From contig NZ_AXAS01000047.1 of the NCBI RefSeq assembly GCF_000472925.1, positions 181-64,180 on the forward strand: DNA of 64,000 bases, given 5' to 3'. Below are positions 23,997 to 32,797 of this stretch, piece after piece. This stretch comes from Bradyrhizobium sp. Ec3.3. Lineage in GTDB: Bacteria > Pseudomonadota > Alphaproteobacteria > Rhizobiales > Xanthobacteraceae. The first letter of the stretch is position 1. Every line of letters begins with the position of its first letter. Under the pieces are notes generated by a model. It was not told the origin of the DNA. It searched no databases and saw only the letters and a program-made list of their open reading frames with translations. A program made the translations under genes and the position numbers.

Positions 23997-26900
23997 ATGC
24001 TGGAGCCGGGCGCGGCGACGGAAACGGATTTGAAAGGCTGGCTTGAGGGCGCGGGGCTCGGCCAATACACCGAACTTTTTACACAGCATCGCCTCGGCCT
24101 CGACGTCATGCCCGACCTGACCGAGGCCGATCTCGCAGAACTCGGCCTGCCGCTCGGTGATCGCAAGCGGCTGCGCCGGGCGATGGCGACGCTGCTTTCG
24201 CCCGAACCGGCCCAGCCGCCACCCGCCCCGCAGACTACGGCGCGCGCGGAGGTCGGCGCCGAGCGGCGGCAGCTCACCACCATGTTCTGCGACATGGTGG
24301 ATTCGACCCCGCTCTCGACCCAGTTCGACCCCGAAGACGTGCGCGACATGATCGCGAGCTTTCGCGAGACCTGCGTCCGCGTGGTCAAGCATTATGAGGG
24401 TTTTGCTGCCCGCTTCGTCGGCGACGGCATCCTGGTCTATTTCGGCTATCCGACCGCGCATGAGGACGACGCCGAGCGCGCGGTGCGCGCCGGGCTCGAG
24501 ATCGTGCGGGTGCTGTCGACGGCACGCGCGGTCGAGCCGCGCGGCGCGCCGAGCCATGCACCGGCGGTCCGCATCGGCATCGCCACCGGTCTCGTCGTGG
24601 TCGGCGATCTCGTCGGCCAGGGCACCGAGGAGCGCGATTCCGCGGTCGGCGAAACCGTCAATCTCGCCGCGCGGCTCCAGGGACTGGCGCCGCCGAACGG
24701 CGTGGTCATCTCCGCCTCCACCCAGTCGCTGCTGAAGGGCAAGTTCGACTACCGCAATCTCGGCCTCCAGGCGCTCAAGGGTCTTTCCGGGAAGGTCCAG
24801 GCCTGGCACGTGGTGCGGCCCTCGCGCGTAGAGACTCGCTTCGCCGCGGCCATGGGCACGCGGCTGACGCCGCGCGTCAATCGCGAGGAGGAGGTCTCGC
24901 TGCTGACGGGGCGCTGGCAGCAGGCGAGGCGGGGCGACGGACAGGTCGTGGTGCTGTTCGGCGAGCCCGGGATCGGCAAGTCCCGCATCGTCCAGGAGAT
25001 ATTCGCGGCCATCGCGGGTGAGCGGCACGGGCAGATCTCGTTGCAGTGCTCTCCGTACTACACCTCGACCGCGTTCTATCCGTTCAGCGCGCAGCTCAAA
25101 TTCGCGCTCGGGCTCGATCGCGAGGATGCGAGCGCGATGTCGCTCTCCAATCTCGAGGCCGCCGTGGCGGCTACGGGAAACGACGTCGCGCAGGTGACCC
25201 CGCTGTTCGCTGCGCTGCTGTCGATCCCGACGGGCGACCGCTACCCGCCGCTCGACCTGTCGCCGCAGCAGCAGAAGGACGCGACGGTGTCGGCCATCGT
25301 CAACCATCTGCTCGGGCTTGCGCGCGAGCAGCCGCTGGTGATTGCCTTCGAGGACCTGCACTGGATCGATCCGACCTCGCGCGAGGTCATCGATCTCCTG
25401 GTCGACAAGGTGCAGGGCCAGCCGATCCTCGTCGTCATCACCGCGCGGTCGGAGTTTCAGCCGAGCTGGAATGCGCATTCGCACATCACGACGCTGGTCT
25501 TGAACCGGTTGAGCCGGCAATTGCGCACGACTCTGGTCGAGCGCGTTGCCGGGCGGGAGCTGCCCAAGGAGGTCGTCGAGGAGATCATCGTCAAGACCGA
25601 CGGCGTGCCGCTGTTCCTGGAGGAATTGACCAAGACGGTCCTCGAATCCAACCTCTTGACCGAACGGCACGGCCGCTACGTGCTGTCCGGCGAGTGGCGG
25701 CAGCTCGCGATCCCGGCGACGCTGACGGACTCGCTGATGGCGCGCCTCGACCGCATGGGCCCGTTCAAGAAGATCGCGCAGATCGGCGCCACCATCGGCC
25801 GCGAGTTCTCCTACGAGACGCTTCACGCCGTCGCCAACACGCCCGCCGACCAGATCGAGGCGGCACTCGATCATCTGGAGGAGGCCGGCCTGATCGTGCG
25901 CGGCGGCCATCCGCCGGATGCGCTCTACGCGTTCAAGCACGTGATGATCCAGAACGCGGCACATGCCAGCCTGTTGCACAGCGAGCGGCGCAAGCTGCAT
26001 TCGCGGATCGCCCAGGTGCTCGCCGAGATGTATCCGGAGAAGACGGCGCGCGAGCCCGAGCTTCTAGCCCATCATCTGACCGAATCCGGCCAGAGCGAAG
26101 GCGCCGCGAGCTTCTGGCTCAAGGCCGGCAAGCAGGCCGCGAAGACCGGGGGCAATCTGGAGGCGATCGGGCACTTGCGTCGGGGCTTGAGCGTCGTCCA
26201 GGCCAATGCCCGCATGCAGGGCGCGGGCGAAATGGAGCTCGAGCTGCGAATTGCGCTGGGCAACGCGTTGATCGCAGCCAAGGGCTATGCGGTGCATGAG
26301 GTCGAGGAAAACTATATCCGCGCCCTCGAACTCGGCCGGGAGCTCGATGACGAGGAGAAGACGTTCGCGGCGACGCGCGGGCTCTGGGTCTGCCATTTCA
26401 TCCGCGCGGATCTGACGCGCGCGCACGATCTCAGCGTCGAACTGTTGAAGTTTGCCAAGCGCGTGCGGCAGAGCGAGCGGGCGCGGCCTGCGCAGCAGAC
26501 CGGCTATCTCATGGAGGCCCACCGCGCCATCGCGATGACCATGCTCTATCGCGGGCGTTTTGCGGCTGCCCAGCATCATCTGCACCGTTGCATCATTCTC
26601 TATAGCGCGGATCTGCACGCCGACCTGATGGTGCGGCACGGCACCGATCCCGGCGTCGTGTCGCTGTCCTATCTCGGCTATCTCCTGTGGTTCCTCGGCC
26701 GCTCCGATGCGGCACGCCAGCATAGCGAACAGGCGATCGCGAACGCCGAGAAGATCCGCCATCCCTTCACGCTTGCCTTCGCGCTGGTGTTCGGCGCCTA
26801 TCTCTGCCAGCACCTGCGCGACGTCGAAGGCACCCGCGATCACGCCAACCGCGCGATGATCCTCGCCACCGAGCACAATTTCCTGCACTGGAAGCAGCAG

Positions 26901-27443
26901 GCTGCGATCCTGCGCGGCTGGGCGCTGACGCAGCTTGGCGACGTCGACGATGGATTGAGCCAGATGCGCGTCGGTCTCGACGAGTATGAGGCGATGGACT
27001 CCTGGCTCGCCGGCTGCTGGTTCAGATGCCTGTTGGCCGAGGCCTATGCGAAGGCCGGCTTCCGCGAGGCAGCCTTGCGCGCGCTCGATGGCGCACTCGC
27101 GACCGCACGGCGCACCGGCGATCACTCCTACCTCGCCGAAGTCTATCGGTTGCAGGGCGAGATCACGCTCGCCGAGGGCGGGCCGAGTTCGGCCCATGAC
27201 GCCGAAGATCTCTATGAGCTCTCGCTCGACGTCGCCCGCAAGCAGGGTGCACAGTCCTGGGAGCTCAGGACAGCGATCAGCCTTGCGCGGCTCTGGGAGG
27301 ACGCGGGCAAGGCCGGGCAGGCCGAACGGCTGCTCGGCCCCATCATCGGCAAGTTCAGCGAAGGCTTCCTGACGCCGGACCTAACGCAGGCGGCGCAACT
27401 GCTGAAGCAGCTCGGCAGGCAGCAGGTCGACGTGGAGCGGTAA
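23997..27443 (+). CDS. SAM domain - class III nucleotide cyclase - AAA ATPase signalling protein
   Basis: A 1148-residue cytoplasmic protein: SAM-like domain (residues 8-66), class III cyclase (about 92-275), AAA/NACHT-like ATPase with Walker A GEPGIGKS (322-329) and a long C-terminal TPR-like helical region (about 690-1140). In the cyclase, metal ligands Asp99 and Asp143 and the transition-state pair Asn222/Arg226 (VNLAARLQ) are present, but the base-selecting Lys is replaced by Arg139 (ARFVGDGILVYFG). The ATG at 23997 (MLEPGAATET) is used because the upstream extension lacks a ribosome site. Such proteins resemble AAA-type guanylate/adenylate cyclases abundant in Bradyrhizobium; the ligand is unknown. 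Confidence 0.88.
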   Translation: MLEPGAATETDLKGWLEGAGLGQYTELFTQHRLGLDVMPDLTEADLAELGLPLGDRKRLRRAMATLLSPEPAQPPPAPQTTARAEVGAERRQLTTMFCDMVDSTPLSTQFDPEDVRDMIASFRETCVRVVKHYEGFAARFVGDGILVYFGYPTAHEDDAERAVRAGLEIVRVLSTARAVEPRGAPSHAPAVRIGIATGLVVVGDLVGQGTEERDSAVGETVNLAARLQGLAPPNGVVISASTQSLLKGKFDYRNLGLQALKGLSGKVQAWHVVRPSRVETRFAAAMGTRLTPRVNREEEVSLLTGRWQQARRGDGQVVVLFGEPGIGKSRIVQEIFAAIAGERHGQISLQCSPYYTSTAFYPFSAQLKFALGLDREDASAMSLSNLEAAVAATGNDVAQVTPLFAALLSIPTGDRYPPLDLSPQQQKDATVSAIVNHLLGLAREQPLVIAFEDLHWIDPTSREVIDLLVDKVQGQPILVVITARSEFQPSWNAHSHITTLVLNRLSRQLRTTLVERVAGRELPKEVVEEIIVKTDGVPLFLEELTKTVLESNLLTERHGRYVLSGEWRQLAIPATLTDSLMARLDRMGPFKKIAQIGATIGREFSYETLHAVANTPADQIEAALDHLEEAGLIVRGGHPPDALYAFKHVMIQNAAHASLLHSERRKLHSRIAQVLAEMYPEKTAREPELLAHHLTESGQSEGAASFWLKAGKQAAKTGGNLEAIGHLRRGLSVVQANARMQGAGEMELELRIALGNALIAAKGYAVHEVEENYIRALELGRELDDEEKTFAATRGLWVCHFIRADLTRAHDLSVELLKFAKRVRQSERARPAQQTGYLMEAHRAIAMTMLYRGRFAAAQHHLHRCIILYSADLHADLMVRHGTDPGVVSLSYLGYLLWFLGRSDAARQHSEQAIANAEKIRHPFTLAFALVFGAYLCQHLRDVEGTRDHANRAMILATEHNFLHWKQQAAILRGWALTQLGDVDDGLSQMRVGLDEYEAMDSWLAGCWFRCLLAEAYAKAGFREAALRALDGALATARRTGDHSYLAEVYRLQGEITLAEGGPSSAHDAEDLYELSLDVARKQGAQSWELRTAISLARLWEDAGKAGQAERLLGPIIGKFSEGFLTPDLTQAAQLLKQLGRQQVDVER

Positions 27444-27866
27444 GCGTCGCCCTTGGCTCGGAACGCGCCTCCGCGCTCGCGCTGCTAGCGCGCGTACTCA
27501 TAAATCTTCGTCGATGTCCGGTTCGCCCCGACACCGACCGCCTTTGTACAACCGCAGCAAGCGTCGCGATGGGCCAGATGCGGACTCTTGATCTTTGGTC
27601 TTGCACCTATTGTCGGCCTCAAGTCGTGCATTGATCCTTCAACCTATCTGTGCCAAGCTGAATTATCATGATGATCCGCGCATCCGATATCGCTTCGGTC
27701 TTCTTCCTGAGCCGTTAACGGCGCCTGCTTCGAGCGGGCGGAAGACGAGAGCGTGCTGGGCAGCCGCCTAGCCGTCCCATCTTACATTACTGGACCAATG
27801 GGCCGCACCAACGTTGCATCGCGCAGCGATAGGTGACCAGCCTAGAGCGATATGAGGATGATCTTC
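27444..27866. other. Intergenic region without recognised gene
   Basis: About 420 bp between the cyclase-ATPase and the dioxygenase. I see no tRNA, no ORF with coding character and no clear repeat, only a short GC-rich inverted stretch (GCGCTCGCG...GCGCGC) near 27475-27493. It presumably holds the dioxygenase promoter. Slightly lower GC than the flanks is visible around 27650-27700. Confidence 0.4.
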
Positions 27867-28730
27867 ATGCCTGCTGATGAGATGCGCGCGCTCAGCGACG
27901 ATCAGATACAGCGATTCGTTCGCGACGGATTCGTTCGCATCGACCGAGCCTTTCCGCGCGAACTTGCCGATGAAGCCCGCGCCATCCTGTGGCGCGATAC
28001 CGGCTGCGATCCTCACGATCCGGGGACATGGACAAAGCCGGTGATCCGGCTTTCCGGCTACAAGGACCCGCCGTTCCTGAAGGCCGAACGCACACCGGTG
28101 CTGCACGCCGCGTTCGACCAAATCGCCGGCAAGGGTCGCTGGCGCCTGGGGTCGCTGGGCTTCGGGGGCACGTTTGTGGTGCGCTTCCCGCATCCGGATG
28201 CGCCCGGCGACGACGGCTGGCACATTGATACAAGCTTTTCCCCCGATGGCGGCGATCCGAACGAGCGGCGCGCGAACGTGAGGTCGCGCGGCCGCACCCT
28301 GTTGATGCTGTTCCTGTTCTCCGACGTCGGCCCGCACGACGCCCCGACGCGCATACGGGTGGGATCGCACATCGACATGGCGCGCCACCTTGCGACGGCC
28401 GGCGAGGCGGGGATGTCACATGAAGATATGATGCTGGACCAGATGGGTGCCGACCGGCCCGAAGCGCTGGCGACCGGCGAGGCCGGCGATGTCTACCTGT
28501 GCCATCCCTTCCTCGTCCACGCCGGGCAACGGCATCAGGGGACGACACCGCGGTTCATGGCGCAGCCGCCGCTGCATCCGCATCCGCAGGACCCTGTCCG
28601 GCTCGACCGCGAGAACGGTGATTACTCGCCGGTCGAGATTGCGATCCGGCAGGCTCTTCAGGGAGAGGGGCTTAACGACCCAGGTCCGACCGGACCCGAA
28701 ACGTCGGCCGGCGGCCAAATGAATCGCTGA
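27867..28730 (+). CDS. Phytanoyl-CoA dioxygenase (PhyH)-like Fe(II)/2-oxoglutarate oxygenase
   Basis: A 287-residue protein of the PhyH superfamily. The iron triad is suggested by the HxD motif in WHIDTSF and a distal His in FLVHAGQRHQG, with a downstream Arg (TPRFMAQP) placed to bind 2-oxoglutarate. The N-terminus LSDDQIQRFVRDGFVRIDRAFP is typical. The ATG at 27867 has GAGGA 8 bases upstream; in-frame ATGs at 27852 and 27858 are alternatives. It is probably a hydroxylase of a small molecule; the substrate is unknown and there is no operon context. Confidence 0.85.
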   Translation: MPADEMRALSDDQIQRFVRDGFVRIDRAFPRELADEARAILWRDTGCDPHDPGTWTKPVIRLSGYKDPPFLKAERTPVLHAAFDQIAGKGRWRLGSLGFGGTFVVRFPHPDAPGDDGWHIDTSFSPDGGDPNERRANVRSRGRTLLMLFLFSDVGPHDAPTRIRVGSHIDMARHLATAGEAGMSHEDMMLDQMGADRPEALATGEAGDVYLCHPFLVHAGQRHQGTTPRFMAQPPLHPHPQDPVRLDRENGDYSPVEIAIRQALQGEGLNDPGPTGPETSAGGQMNR

Positions 28731-28745
28731 GAGGCTGACTTTCCC

Positions 28746-28777
28746 ACTGGTGCGAACTTCTTCAATTTCGCACCAGT
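28746..28777. terminator. Perfect 11-bp hairpin between convergent genes
   Basis: ACTGGTGCGAA (28746-28756) pairs perfectly with TTCGCACCAGT (28767-28777) with a 10-base pyrimidine-rich loop, 16 bp after the dioxygenase stop. There is no T-tract, so terminator function is inferred from position between convergent genes. Confidence 0.5.
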
Positions 28778-28926
28778 ACCGGAGCGAAGGGCGAGGTCCG
28801 CCTCGGGTCATCCTCGACGCTTCTGCCCGGGCCGGCAAGGCTGCCCATTTCTCCAGCACCTCGATAGCGGCCACGGGCGAGCGCGCAGCAAGGCGAACTT
28901 GGTCGGCTGCCCGATCGCTGCCTTCC

Positions 28927-29316
28927 TCAGCCGTTCATGTAGGCCTTGTAAGACAGGAAAGCCCCGATCACGAGAAACACGACGGCCTCTCCCACAATAA
29001 GCCCCGTGCTGAGGCTGAGGGTCGCAGCCATTCCAGCGAGCCAGATCGGAAACAGCATGCGAACCAGGCCGCCGATCAGCAGAAGCCAGCCGAAGATCGT
29101 GACAAGAACCGCCCAGTCTGCGGCCCAGTGATTGTGCACGCGCACGACAGCGAGCCCGGCCACGAAGGAAACGACCCCTGAGACCAGCACGACCGCCGGA
29201 TCGCGCGAGACTGCCTCGACCAGTGCCGACATCGAGCCCAGATTGATGAGCAACGCGGCCGCAAGCGCGATCAGGGACGGGCCGATTAGACCAGCGATCG
29301 CTTTTGAGTTTGCCAT
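28927..29316 (-). CDS. Small integral membrane protein
   Basis: A 129-residue protein with four predicted membrane helices (GPSLIALAAALLINLG, PAVVLVSGVVSFVAGLAVV, WAVLVTIFGWLLLIGGLVRMLFP, LSTGLIVGEAVVFLVIGAFLSYKAY). The ATG at 29316 has a GGGAG 7 bases upstream; the frame stays open further upstream but without a signal. The PSLIALAAALLIN start and W-rich third helix resemble small membrane proteins of unknown function in rhizobia. It is isolated, between a hairpin and a transposase remnant. Confidence 0.75.
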   Translation of the reverse strand: MANSKAIAGLIGPSLIALAAALLINLGSMSALVEAVSRDPAVVLVSGVVSFVAGLAVVRVHNHWAADWAVLVTIFGWLLLIGGLVRMLFPIWLAGMAATLSLSTGLIVGEAVVFLVIGAFLSYKAYMNG

Positions 29317-29485
29317 GGGTAGTCTCCCGGCGCGGCGCCGTTGTGCACCGGTCCTGACAAAAAAACACACAGCGCGAAGCAATCCGCTCCGCCCCAGCAT
29401 GATAGCCCAAAAAGCTCGGCGCCGAGGAGGCGACATACCAGTGTGGGCGGCAGCCTGTGCAGGATTTCGATCCGACCAATGTCGT

Positions 29486-29650
29486 CCGTATCTCCACCGC
29501 GCCCGCAACCGGGTCGAGCGGTTCTTCAACAGGATCAAACAATGTCGGAGTGTGGCGACACGCTATGACAGGCTCGCCGTAAATTACCTCGCGTTCGTAC
29601 AGCTTGCTTCAATCCGGCTGTAGCTGTGTCTTAATGACTCCGCGTCCTAG
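29486..29650 (+). pseudogene. IS5-family transposase C-terminal remnant
   Basis: The translation contains RARNRVERFFNRIKQCRSVATRYDRLAVNYLAFVQLASIRL, split here as RARNRVERFFN, IKQCRSVATRYD and NYLAFVQLASIRL, the characteristic end of IS5-type (IS427-like) DDE transposases, including the catalytic Glu in VERFF. The family usually continues with a Trp after IRL; here that codon is TAG (29621-29623), and the frame then runs LCLNDSAS to the probable ancestral stop at 29648-29650. The upstream DDE core and the terminal inverted repeats are not recognisable. It is a decayed fragment with no activity. Confidence 0.75.
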
Positions 29651-29898
29651 CGCTTCCACGGCATTGCTCAGGGCCTGCCGAGGGACGGCTAGAGCCGGCG
29701 CTCGCCCGTATCTCACAATATGCGCGATACGCGGCCGGGCTTTGGGCCCGAGATTCAGATTGCCTGCGATTGGCGTTCCGCCTAATAGTCTTGTACAGTT
29801 GACCAAGAACAGAGATCCGCCGGCCGCTCTTCGCGCCGGCAAGGGCCGGCCGATGCGCGGAGAGCGCGTATCGCGCCAACGGAGGATGGATCGAAAGC

Positions 29899-30738
29899 AT
29901 GTCCGCAAACGGCTTTGGACTCGCCGGTATCATCGGAATGCCGGTCGCGCATTCGCGCTCGCCGGCGATTCACAATTATTGGCTGAATGCCCACGGCATC
30001 CCCGGCGTCTATGTGCCGCTCGCGGTTCAGCCCGAGCGGCTGAAGGACGCGCTGCCGGGTCTCGTCGCGCTCGGCTTCCGCGGCTGCAACGTCACCATGC
30101 CGCACAAGCAGACGGCGATGGCGCTGCTCGCCCGCGTCAACGACACCGCGCGCCGCATCGGTGCCGTCAACACCATCGTCGTCGAAGAGGACGGCACCCT
30201 CTCAGGCTTCAACAATGATGGCAACGGTTTTGTGCAGAGCCTGCGCGATGCGCGTGAGGACTGGCGTGCCGAGGAGGGACCGATTCTGCTGCTCGGCGCC
30301 GGTGGCGCCTCACGTGCGGTGGTCGTGGCGTTGCTCGAAAACGGCGCGCGCGAGATCCTGATCGCCAACCGCACGGCGGACAAGGCGGAAGCCTTGGCGA
30401 AAGAGTTCGGCGCAAATGTCCGCACCGTCGCCTGGGCGGACCGCAGCGCTGCGGTCGCCGACAAGGCGCTGGTCGTCAACTGCACCGATCGCGGCATGGT
30501 CGGCAAGGATGCACTCGAGATCGACCTGTCGCGGCTGAAGCCGTCGACCCTGGTTGCCGATCTCATCTACACGCCGCTCGAGACGCGGTTCCTGGCTGAG
30601 GCCCGCACGCGCGGCTGCAAGACCGTGAACGGGCTCGGCCTGCTGCTCAATCAGGCACGGATCGCCTTCAAGGCCTGGTTCGGCGTCATGCCCGACGTGA
30701 CGCCCGATCTCATCAAGGCCATCGAAGCGACCTTCTAG
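29899..30738 (+). CDS. aroE: Shikimate/quinate dehydrogenase family protein
   Basis: A 279-residue AroE-family enzyme, NADP(H)-dependent reduction of 3-dehydroshikimate (or quinate dehydrogenation). Catalytic Lys70 (NVTMPHK) and Asp107 (FNNDGNG) are present, along with the substrate motif MPVAHSRSPAIHN and the nucleotide loop LLGAGGASRAVV. The final NGLGLLLNQARIAFKAWFG is also standard. It is followed 13 bp later by an amidohydrolase of the aromatic-ring-degradation type and a LivK-like binding protein. That operon context suggests a second, catabolic AroE paralog rather than the chorismate-pathway housekeeping copy. Confidence 0.9.
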   Translation: MSANGFGLAGIIGMPVAHSRSPAIHNYWLNAHGIPGVYVPLAVQPERLKDALPGLVALGFRGCNVTMPHKQTAMALLARVNDTARRIGAVNTIVVEEDGTLSGFNNDGNGFVQSLRDAREDWRAEEGPILLLGAGGASRAVVVALLENGAREILIANRTADKAEALAKEFGANVRTVAWADRSAAVADKALVVNCTDRGMVGKDALEIDLSRLKPSTLVADLIYTPLETRFLAEARTRGCKTVNGLGLLLNQARIAFKAWFGVMPDVTPDLIKAIEATF

Positions 30739-30751
30739 AAGTTTTTCCGCC

Positions 30752-31594
30752 ATGACCATCCCGGCGTGTCCCAAGATCGATTGCCACATCCACGCCATTG
30801 ATCCCGCGCGGTTTCCGTACGTGTCCACAACGCCCTATCGGCCGAGCGGGCAGGAGATCGCGCCGGCCGCGCAGCTTCTCAGCGTGTTCGACGTCTTCGA
30901 CGTCAGGCACGCGCTCGTCGTCGCCACCAACACCGGCTATGGCAGCGACAGCCGCATCCTGCTCGACACGCTCGCGCAAGGGAAGGGCCGCTTCAGGGGC
31001 GTCGCGGTCGTCGAGAACGACGTCGATGTGAGGGAGCTCGAGCGCCTGAAGGCGGCCGGCGTGATCGGCGTTGCCTTCAACGTCCCGTTCCACGGCGCCG
31101 AATACTATCGCAACACCGCGCCGCTGCTGGCGAAGCTGACCGATCTTGGCCTGTTCCTCCAGATCCAGGTCGAGCAGGATCAACTGCTCGCTTTGCTGCC
31201 GCTGATCGAAAAATCGAACGTCAAGCTGGTGATTGATCATTGCGGGCGGCCGCCGGTCGAGCAGGGCCTGAACGGCAAGGCCTTCCAGGCGTTGCTGGCG
31301 ATCGGCCGCACGCGCGATGCGCACATCAAGCTGTCGGGCTACTACAAATTCTCGCAGCAGCCGCATCCTTACGAAGACGCCTGGCCGTTCATCGCAGCGC
31401 TGGTCGACGCCTTCACGCTCGATCGCTGCGTCTGGGGCTCGGACTATCCGTTCCTGCGTGCCCCGGAGCGGCTGGATTACGGGCCGCTGCTCGCGGTGCT
31501 GAGCCGGCTGTTTCCCGATCCGGCCGATCAGCACAGCCTGTTGTGGCGAACGCCGACAAGGCTGCTCGGCTTCGACCCAGATCAATCAGCATAA
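30752..31594 (+). CDS. Amidohydrolase-family TIM-barrel hydrolase (PDC hydrolase-like)
   Basis: A 280-residue metal-dependent hydrolase of the amidohydrolase-2 family. The first metal motif is DCHIHAIDP, further conserved residues lie in VIDHCGRPP, and the C-terminal Asp is in CVWGSDYPFLRAPE. This set of motifs is shared with 2-pyrone-4,6-dicarboxylate lactonase and related enzymes. It is cotranscribed with the AroE-like dehydrogenase and a periplasmic binding protein, suggesting degradation of an imported hydroaromatic or lactone. The precise substrate is not determinable. Confidence 0.82.
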   Translation: MTIPACPKIDCHIHAIDPARFPYVSTTPYRPSGQEIAPAAQLLSVFDVFDVRHALVVATNTGYGSDSRILLDTLAQGKGRFRGVAVVENDVDVRELERLKAAGVIGVAFNVPFHGAEYYRNTAPLLAKLTDLGLFLQIQVEQDQLLALLPLIEKSNVKLVIDHCGRPPVEQGLNGKAFQALLAIGRTRDAHIKLSGYYKFSQQPHPYEDAWPFIAALVDAFTLDRCVWGSDYPFLRAPERLDYGPLLAVLSRLFPDPADQHSLLWRTPTRLLGFDPDQSA

Positions 31595-31616
31595 CGAGAA
31601 ATAGAGGGAGGACGTC

Positions 31617-32768
31617 ATGAAGGCCTTGGGAAAATGGGGTGGCATCGTCGCTGCTGCGTCGCTGTGGGCGGGCCTCGCGCAGGCGCAGACGACGGTCTAC
31701 ATCCCAGATGTCGTCGAGCTGTCCGGCCCCGGCGCGGTCTCCGGCACCAACTGGCGCGACGGCGTTGCGCTTGCGATCGACGAGATCAACGCCTCCGGCG
31801 GCATTCTGGGCCGCAAGATCGAAACCGAGCATCTCGACACCCAGAGCAATCCCGGCGTCTCTCGCGCCCAGGTGCAGAAGGTTTTGGACAAGGACCCGTA
31901 TGTGGTGCTCGGCCCGATCTACTCCGGCTCGGTCAAGGTCAACATGGCGCTGACCCAGGCGGCCGAGATTCCGCAGATCGTCGGCGCCGAAGCCGCCGAC
32001 ATCACCACGCAGGGCAATCCGTTCGTCCTCCGCACCGCCTTCGGCCAGCAGTTCTCCATGCCGAAGATCGCCAACTATCTGCACGACAAGCTCAAGGTGA
32101 AGACGGTCGCGCTGGTCTGGGTCAACAATGATTTCGGCAAGGGCGGCCACGACAATTTTCTGAAGGAGATGAAGGCGCGCAACATCGACATCGCGGCCGA
32201 TATCTCGACCGAGCAGGGCCAAGTCGATTTCGGCTCCGACGTCATCAAGCTGAAGAGCGCCAAGGCCGATGCCGTGTTCGTCTACACCAACGAGGAGGAG
32301 AGCGCGCGCTTTCTGATCGAGGCAAGGCGGCAGGGCCTGTCGACGCCGCTGTTCGGCGAGACCACGCTGCTCAGCCAGAAGGTCGTCGAGCTCGCCGGCC
32401 CCGCCGCCAACGGCGTGCGCGGCCATGTCGGCCTTTCCGCCGATGCGCCGGTGCCTGCGATCCAGGACTTCGCCAGGAAATTCAGCGCGCGCTACAAATA
32501 CTGGCCCGACCACAACGGCATCAAGGGCTATACGGCGGTCTATCTCGTCAAGTACGTTACCGAAAAGATTGGCAAATTCGACAGCAAGGCTTTCGGTGCG
32601 GCCATGAAAGGCCTGACGCTGACGCCGGACAAGGCGCCTGGCATGCTGATGGAAGCGAGCTGGGACCAGAATGGCGACATCGACCGCGCGAGCTTCCTCG
32701 CCGAGATCGTCGACGGCAAGCAGAAGATCGTTGAGACGCTGCCGAAGTTGAAGGGCGGGAGGGAGTGA
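31617..32768 (+). CDS. Branched-chain-amino-acid-type ABC binding protein (orphan)
   Basis: A 383-residue LivK/HAAT-family periplasmic protein with a signal peptide (MKALGKWGGIVAAASLWAGLAQA). The mature start TTVYIPDVVELSGPGAVSGTNWRDGVALAIDEINASGGILGRKIE is typical, and the hinge motif VALVWVNNDFGKGGHDNF is present. It has AGGGAGG upstream. No permease or ATPase is adjacent, so it must use a transporter elsewhere. Its place behind the AroE-like and amidohydrolase genes suggests an aromatic or hydroaromatic acid as ligand, since this family often binds such acids in Bradyrhizobium and Rhodopseudomonas. Confidence 0.9.
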   Translation: MKALGKWGGIVAAASLWAGLAQAQTTVYIPDVVELSGPGAVSGTNWRDGVALAIDEINASGGILGRKIETEHLDTQSNPGVSRAQVQKVLDKDPYVVLGPIYSGSVKVNMALTQAAEIPQIVGAEAADITTQGNPFVLRTAFGQQFSMPKIANYLHDKLKVKTVALVWVNNDFGKGGHDNFLKEMKARNIDIAADISTEQGQVDFGSDVIKLKSAKADAVFVYTNEEESARFLIEARRQGLSTPLFGETTLLSQKVVELAGPAANGVRGHVGLSADAPVPAIQDFARKFSARYKYWPDHNGIKGYTAVYLVKYVTEKIGKFDSKAFGAAMKGLTLTPDKAPGMLMEASWDQNGDIDRASFLAEIVDGKQKIVETLPKLKGGRE

Positions 32769-32797
32769 AGGGGCTGACGCGTATTGCGTCCTTGCCG

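Noticed and set aside
23886..26000. 704-residue minus-strand open frame opposite the cyclase-ATPase
   Set aside because: It is exactly antisense to a well-supported multidomain protein, is Arg/Asp/His-rich, lacks any domain motif and is explained by GC-biased codon positions.
27444..27866. Possible tRNA or small RNA in the gene-free stretch
   Set aside because: No cloverleaf, no T-loop GGTTCGAATCC-like motif and no terminator could be found by eye.
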